Positions 12,594 to 24,039 of a stretch of 64,000 nucleotides of DNA are shown here, in pieces. The notes beneath the pieces are model-generated. The model was given only the letters and a program-made list of their open reading frames with translations, searched no databases and was not told the DNA's origin. How positions within the stretch are numbered: position 1 is the stretch's first letter; each line of letters opens with the position of its first letter. The stretch comes from Dipetalonema caudispina (taxonomy: Eukaryota > Nematoda > Chromadorea > Rhabditida > Onchocercidae): positions 59,051-123,050 of the forward strand of contig JABVXV010000183.1 in assembly GCA_013365325.1 (NCBI GenBank). The letters run 5' to 3'. Both the position numbers and the translations under genes were made by a program.

Positions 12594-15500
12594 TTACGGT
12601 ATTTTTGTAACTGGTTTAATAATTCGAACACGACCATATTTGGGCAAAATTGTAGTACTTTCTTCGCAAACTGCGTAAACATTCCTATCTATCGTTCTTA
12701 CACTGATATCAGGAGAAACAATAGATGGCTCTGTTTCATTTCCAAATTGATGATCATCAGAGAGCTGTTGCTGCTGTTCGCTATATCCCAACCGAATTCC
12801 ATCACTTTCATTAAGATAATATACTTCATTTGTTTCCACAAAATAATTCCCTTCCAGTGAAACATCCTCATCGGTTCCATCAATTATTACCTTAAAATAC
12901 TCGAACATTTAAGGAAAATCGGAAATTTTAGAAGAAAAAAGCATCTGCATAATGTACCACATGCTTCATAGAGACCCCAAATAATGGGATTCTTCCAAAA
13001 ATCAAACAGTGGAATACATTTTAATCAGACAACAGAGAGATATAATGAAAAAAAAAAGAAAAATTACTTCTGTTAATAGCACTTCTCGTTTCCATGATCT
13101 CCTTAGAATCACGGAAACGAGAAAGTTTGATTTTTTTCTTTTAGGTTGATTTCCAACCGCCTGTTAAAATATCATGAAGATAACATTTTGTGATCCATCA
13201 CAAAGTTTAAATAATTTATTTAATTTATTTGAACTGTTGAATTAGTTCATTTTTTCCAGAATCCCCTCAATAAATCTTTAAGTATCTTCTCTCTTTTTCG
13301 ACAGTAAAATTCACTACAGTTGAAACAGGGAAATGAAACAACCTGCCGACAGCTTCCATCATTTAACAAATCGTCTTCCTCCTCCTTTGCAACTCTAACA
13401 TTGGCACATTCATGCAAAGCATTGCCATTTTCGTCATCGATATTAATATATTGTTCTTCAACCTGGTAAAATTAAATCCAGAATATCAGAACTATTCCAC
13501 TATTCAATGCAGTAAATTTCGGCTGATGATGGACAATTTGCACATGAATAAACCTTCCGAAAAAATTTGTGATGTTAGTCACTTTATCCATCAGTCGATG
13601 CTACGATTCCGGGAGACGGAAACTTACTCAATAATTATATAAATTCATAAAAAAATTTCTAGAAAAAGAGAAATGAAAGTAATGGTAACAAACTTGTTCC
13701 CCACTTATAACTCTATCTTCGATCCAAATTTTTCCTATAGCACCGTTATCTGATCTGCAATATACAATTTTCTTTCAACAGAATATAGTGAATGGAAGAA
13801 ATGAGAAAGAAGATGAGTTGACTAGTTAAAATGTTTCGAAAAATGTGAAAAAAATTGAAGATTCAAAAAATTCCCATTTCCCTCTTCGTAACTCGAGTCT
13901 ATTCTTTGATTCCGTAAAAATTATTGCGCAGAAGAATCATTTCCTTAATACCCCTGATTTTGAAAATATTGAAATTTAGTATAAAAATTTCGAAACCTTA
14001 AAATACTTGAGCATTTTTTCCAAAATTTACAGTGGTTTTCAACAATCTACAACTTAACATGATACACGTCCAAAGCTCACATTTCAGAAGCCCACATTGC
14101 GTTCCTCCTGGTTTCTTCTCTATCTTGTTTTATCATGTCAAGGACAGATTGGATAGCGTTATCAGCTTGTTGCGTAACATCCTTGTGCTCTTTTGCTTGG
14201 TGCATTACCAGATAACGACGTCGTGTAAACATTCGATGACAATTATTGATTGAACAACGATATCTGAAAAATTAGATGCCTTGTAGATAAGTCAAGAGAA
14301 GCAATCCTATGCTAAACTATAACCGCCTTTTCTACTTCTTCAAACTTCATGAACAGTAAAACCTTCGAGGCATCTATACCTTTTGACACCTGCATGAACG
14401 ATTCGTTCATGCTCATTACGGGCTGATATTGAAACAAAACGTCGTCCACACTCCCATGTGCATTCAAATGGCTTTTCACCTAAAATTATTTCGATATAAT
14501 TTTGATAAGAATTGTGAAATTTCATTTATTTCAACATAATTTCTTATTTTAAATCCCCAATGTCTGCTATCGTCTAATCGTATATCTTATATAATGAATT
14601 ATGGTATGCCTCATTTCACCGTTAGGTATGGTGAGGTGTAATAACATTTCGAACTTAGTGTATAAATAATGTATTTTTCATGAGATTGAAAACTGCTTCT
14701 TTGTAATTTCCCTAAATGAATGGAGCGATCGGCTAAATAATTACTACTCCAAAAAAACTTTAACAAGTAAATTATGATATAGATATGCCAATTTTACAAC
14801 GCTTTATTGCCAGTTGTAAAATGACATAATACTGACCTGTAGCACCACCGTATATACCGACCAAGTAACTATAATATAATCGTCGAGGAAGATCAACCAC
14901 AATTAATACTAAGACAACGCAATTTTTTTTAAAGAAGAGTAAAAGCTAGCCTGTATGTGCGCGACGAAAGTGTACCCTCAACGGATTAGCAGTAGCAAAT
15001 CGCATCCCGCATAAAGCACATTCGAATGGACGTTCACCGGTATGTGTTCGCATGTGTGCTTGAATTTTGGAAGGATGCTTCAGAAGCAAACCACATTCTT
15101 GACATCGAGCTATTAAAGCTTTTTTTCGATGTGCTTTAATTTTTTGCTCCTTTGGAGAAGAATTTGAAGCGACAACCTCATCGACTATCTGTAATAGGAA
15201 AATCAAGTTTTCATAGTAACAAGAACTCAAATCAAAAATTTCGCAGAAATCTAGTCGGATAACTAAAAGAGGTTAAACTGAATAAAAAAATTTAAATACG
15301 AGTGAAAAATAATTGAAAGTCTAAGAATTCACCAAATAAATTTCAATAAAATATCTTAATTTCACCATTGTATACTTCAGAAAAAAGTTGTGAAAAGCTG
15401 TTTTCTGTTGAAAGGAAAAAAAACATCCAAATTGATATACCTCATCTATTTGCCTATTCTCAATATCCGGATTCAATGCTACTTGTTCGCCCAGACTGGA

Positions 15501-17099
15501 AGCGTTAGCAATTCCTTCACTGCTAGCAGTTTTTTCAGTTATGTTCATCGGTACCGAACACCTTGGTGGCTTAAGATGGGGCCGAGGTGGGCCACGCCTA
15601 AAATTCAAAATTTTCAGTTCGTCAAAATAGCAGTCAGATACAGTCGAACATGGGTGTACTGTTTTTTTCTTTTTTTTTTCGTTTAGTCGATTCATATTAT
15701 AGGTCAATAATTTGAATTCGAAGCAAATTCAATATCATTTTCAAATTCACACCAAACCTTTTAGCTCCCATATGGGTTTTCAATTCATGCGCATTCTTTA
15801 GTGCATTTGAAACGAAACGTTTACCACATCCCCATGAACATACATAAGGCGTTAGGCCCATATGACGTCGTACATGCATTCGCATTGGCGTACGCTGTGT
15901 AAACCTGAAAAATGACATGAATCTATATCTCGCAAGAAAAATAGAACACTGTAACCGAATAAGATAAAGATATATATATATATGTATTTCAAGAAATCCA
16001 AAAAACGGAAATAGAAACCTTGAACCACAAATCTGACATTGAAATGGTTTTTCGCCAGTGTGTGTCCGTCGATGAGCTTCAATTTTCGAAGGATGTTTAA
16101 GTACGACACCACAATATTCACAAGTGACTATCTAAACAGAAAGATGAAAGTCTTAAATTAAGAATGAAAATGTTCATATCTGGAGAGGAATTAGCCAGAA
16201 TGAGGAATACGTTTAACAGTTTTCATGGGTTCAATGCATAAAATATATTATTAATAGAAGAAATCTTAATTCTGGGCAATATTTTAGTCAACATACGGTA
16301 GCCTTTTTCCTGGAAGATGATGGTGTCATTGATAGCCATTTTTGCTGAATAGTACTACTGTTCATCGGTGCTGAACTTGGGGAACCCTAAATTTTTTCCA
16401 ACTTTTGAGACATTCCCGACTTGAGAACAATTAACTTTACTTTTTCCAAGTTTCCAAGTCAATTTCACTAGCTTCAGCTTGATAATGGAATTATAATTTT
16501 ATTAGTACATTAATAATTACCACTACTTCACTACCGCTACATCAACATAATCAAGATCATCCATTTTATTAGCACATCAACTAGAATCATATTAATGAGA
16601 TCCAGTTATTTAGTGCAGCATTCTTCTGCTGGTTACCAGAAAAAAAAATTTTAATTATAAAGAAACATTGGCAGAATGAATTTCTCTCTTCATGAGCTCA
16701 AATTCCTAATAATTGAGTACTTCTAAAAAATTCCCGAGATTCCATTGGCTAGGATTAGTACTGCGACGAAATTCACGAGCGAAACTGATATCATTCTGAA
16801 TGAAAAGTTTTATTTTAAAAATTCAAAATCTTATTTAGAAATTTCAAGGAATAGATGAAACTCACTTCATTCAGTCCAGTTTCGAACTGAGGCAAATCAG
16901 CACTGGCGACATCATCGATGATAGCAGTAAGACGTGCGTCAGCATCAAAAGCTTTCGCCAATGAACTGGTAAGCATCGGATCATTTGTGGATAAGTAATC
17001 GTGTTCTAGTGATGGCCTTCCCAGAGTTAAATCAAAACATACATCATCTTCTACATGTGAACGAGTCATTTCACATGCTTCATTTGCATCTTCCAACAT
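12594..17099 (-). CDS. Seven-finger C2H2 zinc-finger protein (putative transcription factor)
   Basis: Twelve exons join in phase to 604 residues: 17099-16866, 16795-16721, 16386-16297, 16131-16019, 15904-15758, 15597-15441, 15188-14951, 14479-14380, 14263-14081, 13754-13694, 13462-13343 and 12890-12594. The N-terminus is acidic and Ser/Asp-rich. Fingers 1-3 (from about residue 137) are followed by a Pro-rich linker and fingers 4-7 (about 301-420). Fingers 1-3 and 4-6 match in order, including the shared HPSKI in the first finger and CX3C spacing in the third, so a three-finger block was duplicated. Finger 7 has CX4C spacing. A TGEKPF/TGERPF linker joins fingers 1-2, 4-5 and 5-6, typical of DNA-binding arrays. 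The C-terminus is acidic and Gln-containing, compatible with an activation region. The intron after 14951 appears to start with GC instead of GT. The orthologue is not recognised; DNA binding is inferred from the fold. Confidence 0.85.
13084..13122. repeat. Inverted repeat (hairpin) in a zinc-finger gene intron
   Basis: TCTCGTTTCC (13084-13093) and GGAAACGAGA (13113-13122) are perfectly complementary arms. One mismatch inward the stem continues with TGAT/ATCA, giving 14 paired bases around a 9-base loop. It lies in the last intron (13342-12891). Confidence 0.8.
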
Positions 17100-18253
17100 C
17101 TCAAAGTCGTGAAAATATTAACAAAATAAAGTTATTTATTGAATTCATGATAAATCATCGTAAAAGCTGAAAATTTCCAATCATAATCCATCATGAATCA
17201 TTTACTCCTTTCCCTATTATTGAATAAATACATTAGATATTTTGAAATAATCACCATTATTATTGAAATCGAATGATCCTAACCTTCCAAAGTAGCAAAT
17301 AATTCCTTTATATATTGTGCTATATTATTTTATTATCCATACATCATTTTACACATATTTCTATTTAATCATAGTATATCTACAAAACAATAGACTATTC
17401 TCTATTAACAATTCATTACCAGTGATTATTACTTTACTGTTAGGTATACTAGAAATTACTAGTTCATCCTTAAGCATATCATTACAGTGACATGATCAAT
17501 ATCAATTACATTATCACTCTATTAAATCTACCAGTTTTGAATTCATCACCATATGCAAATAAAAGTTTTAGATGAACTATGCTAATTTAAAAAGAAAATT
17601 TTTTCGTAAATTTGGAAATCAACCCAAAAATCCCTGAAAAAATTTCCCCACTATCTTCATCTTTTTTATACTTGACATCTTTATTTTGATTTTGTCACCA
17701 TATTTCTTGTGAAATAACTTCACGAACAATTAATCAAGTCATGTTAAAAGATATTCATTACTTTTATTTCACTTTCAATTGAACATGCTATTCCCTTTTC
17801 CGTTAACCAATTCTGGATAAAGAAGATAAGAATAAATTAGAAAGATGATTAAATCAATGATAACAATGAATCAACCCTATCAATAAGTGATAATTAGAAG
17901 CATTGGTTGATTTAGAAGAAAGAAAAAACTTCATGAAATGATGCATTGCCCTCAAATTTGACTAGTTATTTATTAAACAATCATTAAGTTTCCCAATATC
18001 ATTACGTAGAAAATTATTTTGTGTAATCTATTTTTTAAAAGGCATATATCAACATATCTCAATCTCCACTCTAATTCTAAAATTAAAATCTGAGTTTGTT
18101 CAAAGGTCTGTCCTCACCAGTGTCAGGATCTGACCGTAGTTCCATTCCTGCACTCGCAAATCTTAGCCGGATCCGAAGACACCCCATTAGTAGCGATAGC
18201 GAGCCGCAAAATATCTGATCCGAGTCGCATTGTATCTTACAACATAAAATTCT
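17100..18253. other. Spacer between divergent zinc-finger and emerin-like genes
   Basis: AT-rich DNA with no convincing exon, except for a GC-richer island at about 18090-18257 that is open in several frames. It should contain the promoters of both divergent neighbours. Confidence 0.5.
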
Positions 18254-18410
18254 ATGGCGCTTAAAAAGATACATTCCTATTTTAAATTAGCTGTCAGTGT
18301 TTGTAAAGGTACTTGGTTTATTCTGGTCATCTGTTGTGCCGGGTTTGGAATGTTACTTTTCAGTATAGGTTTCAATAATCGAGGATTATCTATGAGTAAT
18401 CATGCAGCGT
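18254..18410 (+). CDS. Candidate first exon encoding one membrane segment
   Basis: An ATG at 18254 opens a 157-base reading frame ending at a strong donor (GTAAGTACG at 18411). It encodes 52 residues with one hydrophobic segment (WFILVICCAGFGMLLFSI) after a basic start. The exon ends in phase 1. Joined to the acceptor at 18976, it would read straight into the ATG of the emerin-like protein in frame. It may be an alternative 5' exon of that gene or the start of an unrelated one. No family is recognised, and the in-frame junction has a one-in-three chance of arising at random. Confidence 0.4.
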
Positions 18411-18981
18411 GTAAGTACGTCCGTCCTACTTACCGCTGCTATAACACGCACACCCATATATGACTGATATGACATTCTTAAATGTTGTCATATGGTATGT
18501 ATCGCCTGGATTTCTACGCATCATCCGGAAAATCGCAAGACATTTAGTATAATAATTTGTTATGAGTTATTTATGAACTTCTAGAATTTCTAAATTTTGT
18601 TTTGAACACTAAAAAAAAAGGGAAATTTAAGGTTTGAGTGATCGTTAATTGTTCTCATTACGCGATTAACACTCTCACTATGTTTACTTAATATTTGAAG
18701 TGAACTTGTCATATTTATTGGTCGTATAATTTGTTATACCATTTGTCGCAATCTTTTTTGAAAGTCTTGAAGTTTTGTGATCGTAAAATTGAAATTGAAA
18801 TACAGGTGATATATTTCGTCTTCATACTTGTCCCGCTGATTTTCCTACTCGTTCTTGCCGTTTTTGCTTCCTCCACTGTTTTTTTTTTTACACGTTTTTA
18901 GCTCGTATTAGTTTTATATGATTTTTTTTTCCCTTTGTATTGTAACAATAACAAGTCCTTTGTATTGTTTTTTCAGGCAAG

Positions 18982-20838
18982 ATGGTGAATATAGATCACC
19001 TTACTAATGATGAGATCCGAGACCAACTTATGATACATGGTTGTGATCCTGGTCCTGTCGTCGGGAGTACTAGAAATGTTTATGCGAATAAATTACGGCG
19101 TTTGCTAGAAGAGGAATCTGAAGCGAATGCTGTGGTGCCACCTGAGGTACGTTCCTACATCGACATTGAACTTCCAGTTTTCCTTTATTATATTGGCCAA
19201 CTTTGTCTGGAAGTTCAAAGCTTAAAGTTGTCCATCGAGCATACCAGATTGAAGTTGCTAGATTTTTTCATTTCTTGTGACTGCATGTTGGTCATGACCT
19301 ACTGCAGCCTTTGTGAATATAACTTTTTCGCAGAAGTCTAGCGAAATACTCACTTTCCTTTTTGATCAGCACCTATTGACGTAATAATTTTGAAGTGTAA
19401 GGAATTGCTTGAATCTATTGATGGCAGTGCATGGATATGAGAGATATGAGACGTAACTAGTAATTTTCAATAGAGAAATTATTGCTGGATGTTGTGATAA
19501 CTAGCATTATTAAAATTATGTAACAATCAGGTTTGGAAGATTTTTACAGCTGCATTTAGTCGGATTTTTCGTGTTAATATCAGTTTTTCGCATAAATAGT
19601 TATCTTATAGGAAGTTCAAAGTAGATGGTAATTTTAAATAATTGGTGAATTTTGTAGAGAGTAGCATCCGATGCTACAGATGGTGGCACTTTCAAATCTT
19701 CACCAAAGCGTGGAGATATATCACACAGTCCACAAAAGTCACGCTCACCAAGGCGTGCTACTCGTTCTTCCGCTCAAGAAGTAACCGGTCTATCAAAGGT
19801 TCAAAATACACCGCTAAATTCTAAGATATCTCGTGGGTCACCGAAAGCTGCAGATGTTTCTCCGGCAAAATCACGCATGATTTCTGATTCCAAACAATCA
19901 TCACCGAAGTCACGTGTTGTCCAACCGTTTGTTCCTATTCCTCAAAAATCATCTGTGGATTACGAATTCGAAACTCGCACGGAAGTAAGCACACGCCCAG
20001 AATCCCACCGTTCGTCATCAAGAGCAAATGTAACTTCTGAATCTGCATCTCTAGATGTAACTTCAAGTTCTTTTAAAACCAAGCCTTATCCGTTTGAAAC
20101 AATATCGGAAGTTTGTCGTACTACACCTACAACACGTTTTACATCCTTGCGAGTAAGTATATGCGTTGAATAATTTTCTTTGGGTTTTTTCTTTTCATTT
20201 TAAAAAGGAGTTCTTTTTTCAAAAGTCATTGTTTATGACTAATAGGACCGGGACAGATTTTTTTGGCCTGGTCCTTGAAAATTAATCATTGAAGAAACTT
20301 ATGGTTTTAATCATTTATTCTGAATGTTAAACTTGAAGTTGTAATATGATAGCAATAACTTATATAGTTCATGATTTTTTATTTAATTGTGATTCACATA
20401 TTTCTGAACTTTAATTCTGCGACTTGGCGTAATTCATAGGATAACTGGGGAAGTGGAAGAATCAGCGATGGTTCGGATGATGATTTACGCGGTGAAGAAA
20501 GTTCGCGTATTTTGTTGCCTAGTTGGAAAGAGGATCATGCTTATTCGGTTCGATATGATTCAAAACAAAGCCCAATGGCACGACGTTGTCTGGATGAGAA
20601 TTCGGCAGCTCACTATAGTCAAGCATCACGCTATAGTTCAGGAGTAGTGTTTGAAAATTCCTACAATGGATCCAGCAGTCGACGCAGTGGTTTGGTGAAT
20701 AAAGAAAAGATATCACCAAGTTATGGAAAAATCGGTCTTACCCTTCTCTTCATCATAACAACAGTTATTTTTGTGTTTTTCGTCGTGCAGAACTATACTG
20801 AACTGGAACGTGGTGAAGGTAACAAAGAAGAATTTTGA
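18982..20838 (+). CDS. emr-1: Emerin-like LEM-domain inner nuclear membrane protein
   Basis: LEM proteins of the inner nuclear membrane bind chromatin through BAF and attach to the lamina. Three exons (18982-19146, 19658-20152, 20440-20838) join in phase 0 to 352 residues. Residues 1-45 form a LEM domain (IDHLTNDEIRDQL...GP...TRNVYANKLRRLL), close in pattern to C. elegans EMR-1. The middle is a long Ser/Pro/Arg-rich, probably disordered region with many SP sites. A single transmembrane helix lies near the C-terminus (about 318-337, LTLLFIITTVIFVFF), followed by a short acidic tail. The absence of a MAN1-type C-terminal domain argues for emerin over LEM-2. It is about twice as long as C. elegans EMR-1 because of the linker. 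An acceptor TTTTTTCAG ends five bases before the ATG, as expected for trans-splicing. An upstream exon at 18254-18410 could extend it in frame. Confidence 0.88.
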
Positions 20839-22005
20839 AGATGCTCTCCTGAATGCAATGTTTGGTATTTTTGTGGAATTTTTTCAAATATTTGAAATAC
20901 ATTTGGAAAAATCTGTGTGTGTCTGATTATTTTATAGTGACTTTTAAACAAGAGTTTTTTCGAAATCTTCGGAATTTCTGTGAAGCTTATCTTCTTAAGT
21001 ATAGTTCTTTTTTCGCATATTTCAATTGTTTTTAACCCTTAAATGTTTTATTTTGAGTTCTCAAATTTATGAAATTAAGCTTGTTCGCGTTTGCAAATAT
21101 ATTGTTGCATTTTCCGACAAACAAGTTCATTCCTTTTTCGTTTAGTTCTATGTTTTATGACAGTTAGATTCAGCTTCGAATTTCTACTGACAGTTTTTAA
21201 ATTGTAACTTTTTATTTCGAAGTTAATATGTGCAGAATGCAAGCACATACCGAAACTTGTTCTGTTTGCGTTTTGCAAGATTATTCATTTTGTCTCAATA
21301 ATACATCGTACGTCTTTTTCATGACTGCCTCACAATTTGGTTTCAGTTCGCTTCTTCGCATTTTGTGAGGATTTATTCAGAGATGAGTGCTGCTTTTCAT
21401 CATTCGTTTTTCTGCATTCGACTGTTTGTTCCGATAGAGAATTGGAAACATCATCTATTTATTAATTTTATTGCTTAGCATGAATGACGTACGTAAATTT
21501 GTTACGTGTTTGTTACATTTTATTTTAGATATTTGGGTGGTCATATGACGTATATTGGATATATCCATTAAAAGCATGTTTTCTTTTTTCTGTAGAGAGA
21601 CTATGGGTTTTTATAGATTCCAAGTACTAATACTGTACCGCTTGCTGCCAAAAAATTCCTATGCAGACTTCATGGGATCATTTTATCTGGCACTTTTTTG
21701 TTCCAGAATTTCGTGGTATTGTTTGCTGCACCAGCAGTCAGTAATATCGTGAGGTTAATAAGTTGAATGACAGAAGTGAAATGTATGTGAGGAAGATCTT
21801 GAAACTTATTACTTTTGGATGTCCCTAGAATTAGAGGTGGTTTATGAAATAATGGAAAATCGTTTGGTTGTCGGAACTATTTCAGAAAGGAAGATAGGAA
21901 GAAAGAAGCACAGGAGTTCCGAACTTTATACTGATATTATTCACAATGAGTCGGTTGCTTATCTAATATTGTTTTTTCTTTTTTTTTTTGTGTTCCTCGC
22001 TAGGA

Positions 22006-23062
22006 ATGATTTTTGTAGAGAATCGATTGGAAGGATTGAGCCCACTGAATCGTGAGTTCAGCTGGATAGGATGAGGCAGATGAATCTATAACTTCTCTTT
22101 AAAATGGTAATTAATACGTTCTCATATTGAACAAGCGCATAATAGTGCTATATTAGTAGTGAAATTCTAGGACTTCTTAATTTTTTGTTAACGGATATCC
22201 TTACAGTATTTCTAGAGGTTTAGATGATATCTTCAAGTAAATGTGAACTAGAGCTTCTTGATTTTTTGGTAGCTTACAAACTGTAAGAATTAAATAGACT
22301 TGATGTGTTTTGCAGCATACATCAGATACTTCGGCGCGTATCATGTATTTTACATCTTCGATTTCATTACGAAATCCATGAGTCTGAAATCAAATACATG
22401 AAAAATTATTTTCAGCAGTATTGCTTGAATAACGCTATATGATCTTTTAAAGTTACAACTCATTAGTTTGATTAATATTGCGGGTAAAATTAAAGGAGGT
22501 CTTACATCCATCCATACATTATAACGATCAAAAATTGCTTGTATTCTAACGGTTAACATGATAGCACATTAACACTGCCAATGGGTGAGATCATTGGGTA
22601 GACAAACGTGGTCGTTATGGAAAGTGATCGCAAATAACGCAGATAAATTGAAGGTGAATAATTTAGCTATCGGATATAACTCCGTGATGATACATCTAAA
22701 GGCTAATTAAAGTAGGAGAACACTTATTTGTGCAAGTCCTGAACCATTTAAAAGAGCGGTATTTTTTGATCTTTCTTAATGATTTATACACAATCAACAC
22801 TTATTTTTCTTCTACCATTGCAACTAACATACGTAATTAACAAAATTCTGAAATTATTCGGAAACATGTACGACCACATTGTTTCAGATGTGATGTGATG
22901 GATTATAGTTGAAAATGGTATATAGTCTACACATGGAATATCTGAAGGGACGAAATGATAGAATCGAATAAGTTTTTAATTTATCTCAAAATTTGCTATT
23001 TACAGTTGGTTGAGTCGCAAGTTGCAGCTTTGAAAGCTATCCCAGAAGTGAAGAATGCATAG
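22006..23062 (+). CDS. Candidate plus-strand gene fragments overlapping the 22.2-22.6 kb minus candidate
   Basis: A polypyrimidine tract and acceptor lead directly into an ATG at 22006 (MIFVENRLEGLSPLN), followed by a GTGAG donor at 22052. Later pieces are 22602-22653 (TWSLWKVIANNADKLK, GT donor) and 23006-23062 (TTTACAG acceptor, LVESQVAALKAIPEVKNA, stop), which join in phase 0. The connection between the first and later pieces is not resolved, because the intermediate exon from 22316 does not give a clean phase. No family is recognised. Confidence 0.25.
22201..22559 (-). CDS. Candidate two-exon small gene, 78 residues
   Basis: Exon 1 (22559-22506) opens with ATG and encodes MLTVRIQAIFDRYNVWMD before a GTAAG donor. 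Exon 2 (22383-22201) follows a TTTCAG acceptor, keeps phase 0 and runs 60 codons to TAA, starting THGFRNEIEDVKYMIRAEV. Signals and amino-acid content look like coding sequence, but no family is recognised. The plus strand over exon 2 is also open and has its own TTTTGCAG acceptor, so the strand is not certain. Confidence 0.35.
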
Positions 23063-23403
23063 CTGAAAAGTCTGATTAACTAGGACACGAACATAATGTA
23101 TACATACACATACATTGCGGATCGGATGGACACTGAGAGGACAACAGACGAATCCCAAAAGTATGTTCTAGCGCGCTTTTTTCACCCAGCTTGCGTGTTT
23201 TGCTAAGTAAGGGAGAATGATGGGCAGGTCATTATTGGTACTGCCTGCTATTTGCCATTATCACAGCATGCATGCACGCATGTATGTATGTATGTGTATA
23301 CATGTTTTGTGTGGGATAGACGAATACGTCGTGGTGGAAGCGTTGCGGTTTATATCAGATGCTATGCTTACAATGGTTGAAGAAGCTATGATTGCAGTGC
23401 GTA

Positions 23404-23530
23404 TGGTGGTGGTGTAGCGGTTAGGGGCGACCGCATGATTCAATGGTCTCCGAGCCTGACCCGGCTGCCTTGACTTAGTTTGTTGACCAGGCCAAGCATA
23501 AAAGAGTGCTATTCTCCGGATGTAGGCCAT
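23404..23530 (+). repeat. tRNA-like, possibly SINE-derived sequence
   Basis: The stretch starts GTGGTGTAGCGGTTAGG, which resembles a tRNA D-arm/A-box, and about 45 bases on has a small hairpin AGCC-TGACCC-GGCT at the place of a T-arm. It is GC-richer than its surroundings and lacks a closing acceptor stem, so it is not a functional tRNA. A tRNA-derived SINE remnant is the best guess. Confidence 0.35.
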
Positions 23531-24039
23531 CTCTTCAATTATCTATTCTTTCTCCATTTCTCTCTCTCTCGTAGGAACATTTCAACCAAACGTTGTGTTT
23601 GCTCCTGACTGTTCTAAGAATGCTAACATTCCTTTCTTTTCCTATATTTTTTCTTTTCTTCCCTTTCTCCTTCCTTGACAACAACTCTTCAAGTTTCGAC
23701 TACTCTTAAAAAGAGAGAGAGAGGAAAGCAGATATGAGAAATGGATGAAGCTTTGAATGATTGCATTTGAGAACGGCAAACTTACACATCGTTAGCCTGG
23801 GAGAAGTGCATGTGGTGCAGATAGCTTGCAGACATACAAACGGATAAGTGCGGGAGAGAAAGACTTGTTGTCTGCAAGAAGATTTCTTCGCAAAGTTGAC
23901 GGGCTGCGATGGATTTCACTGTTATCTACTCTAGGCTTATTTCTAGCATGCTAGACATGCATGCATGCATGCACTTCTCTCAAAATAGCTTGTAAGAAAT
24001 AAGAATATTCAGAGACATATATACCCCCTCCCTACATAA

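Noticed and set aside
18083..18274. 63-codon minus-strand ORF
   Set aside because: It overlaps the multi-frame island and the candidate membrane exon; no acceptor or family support on this strand.
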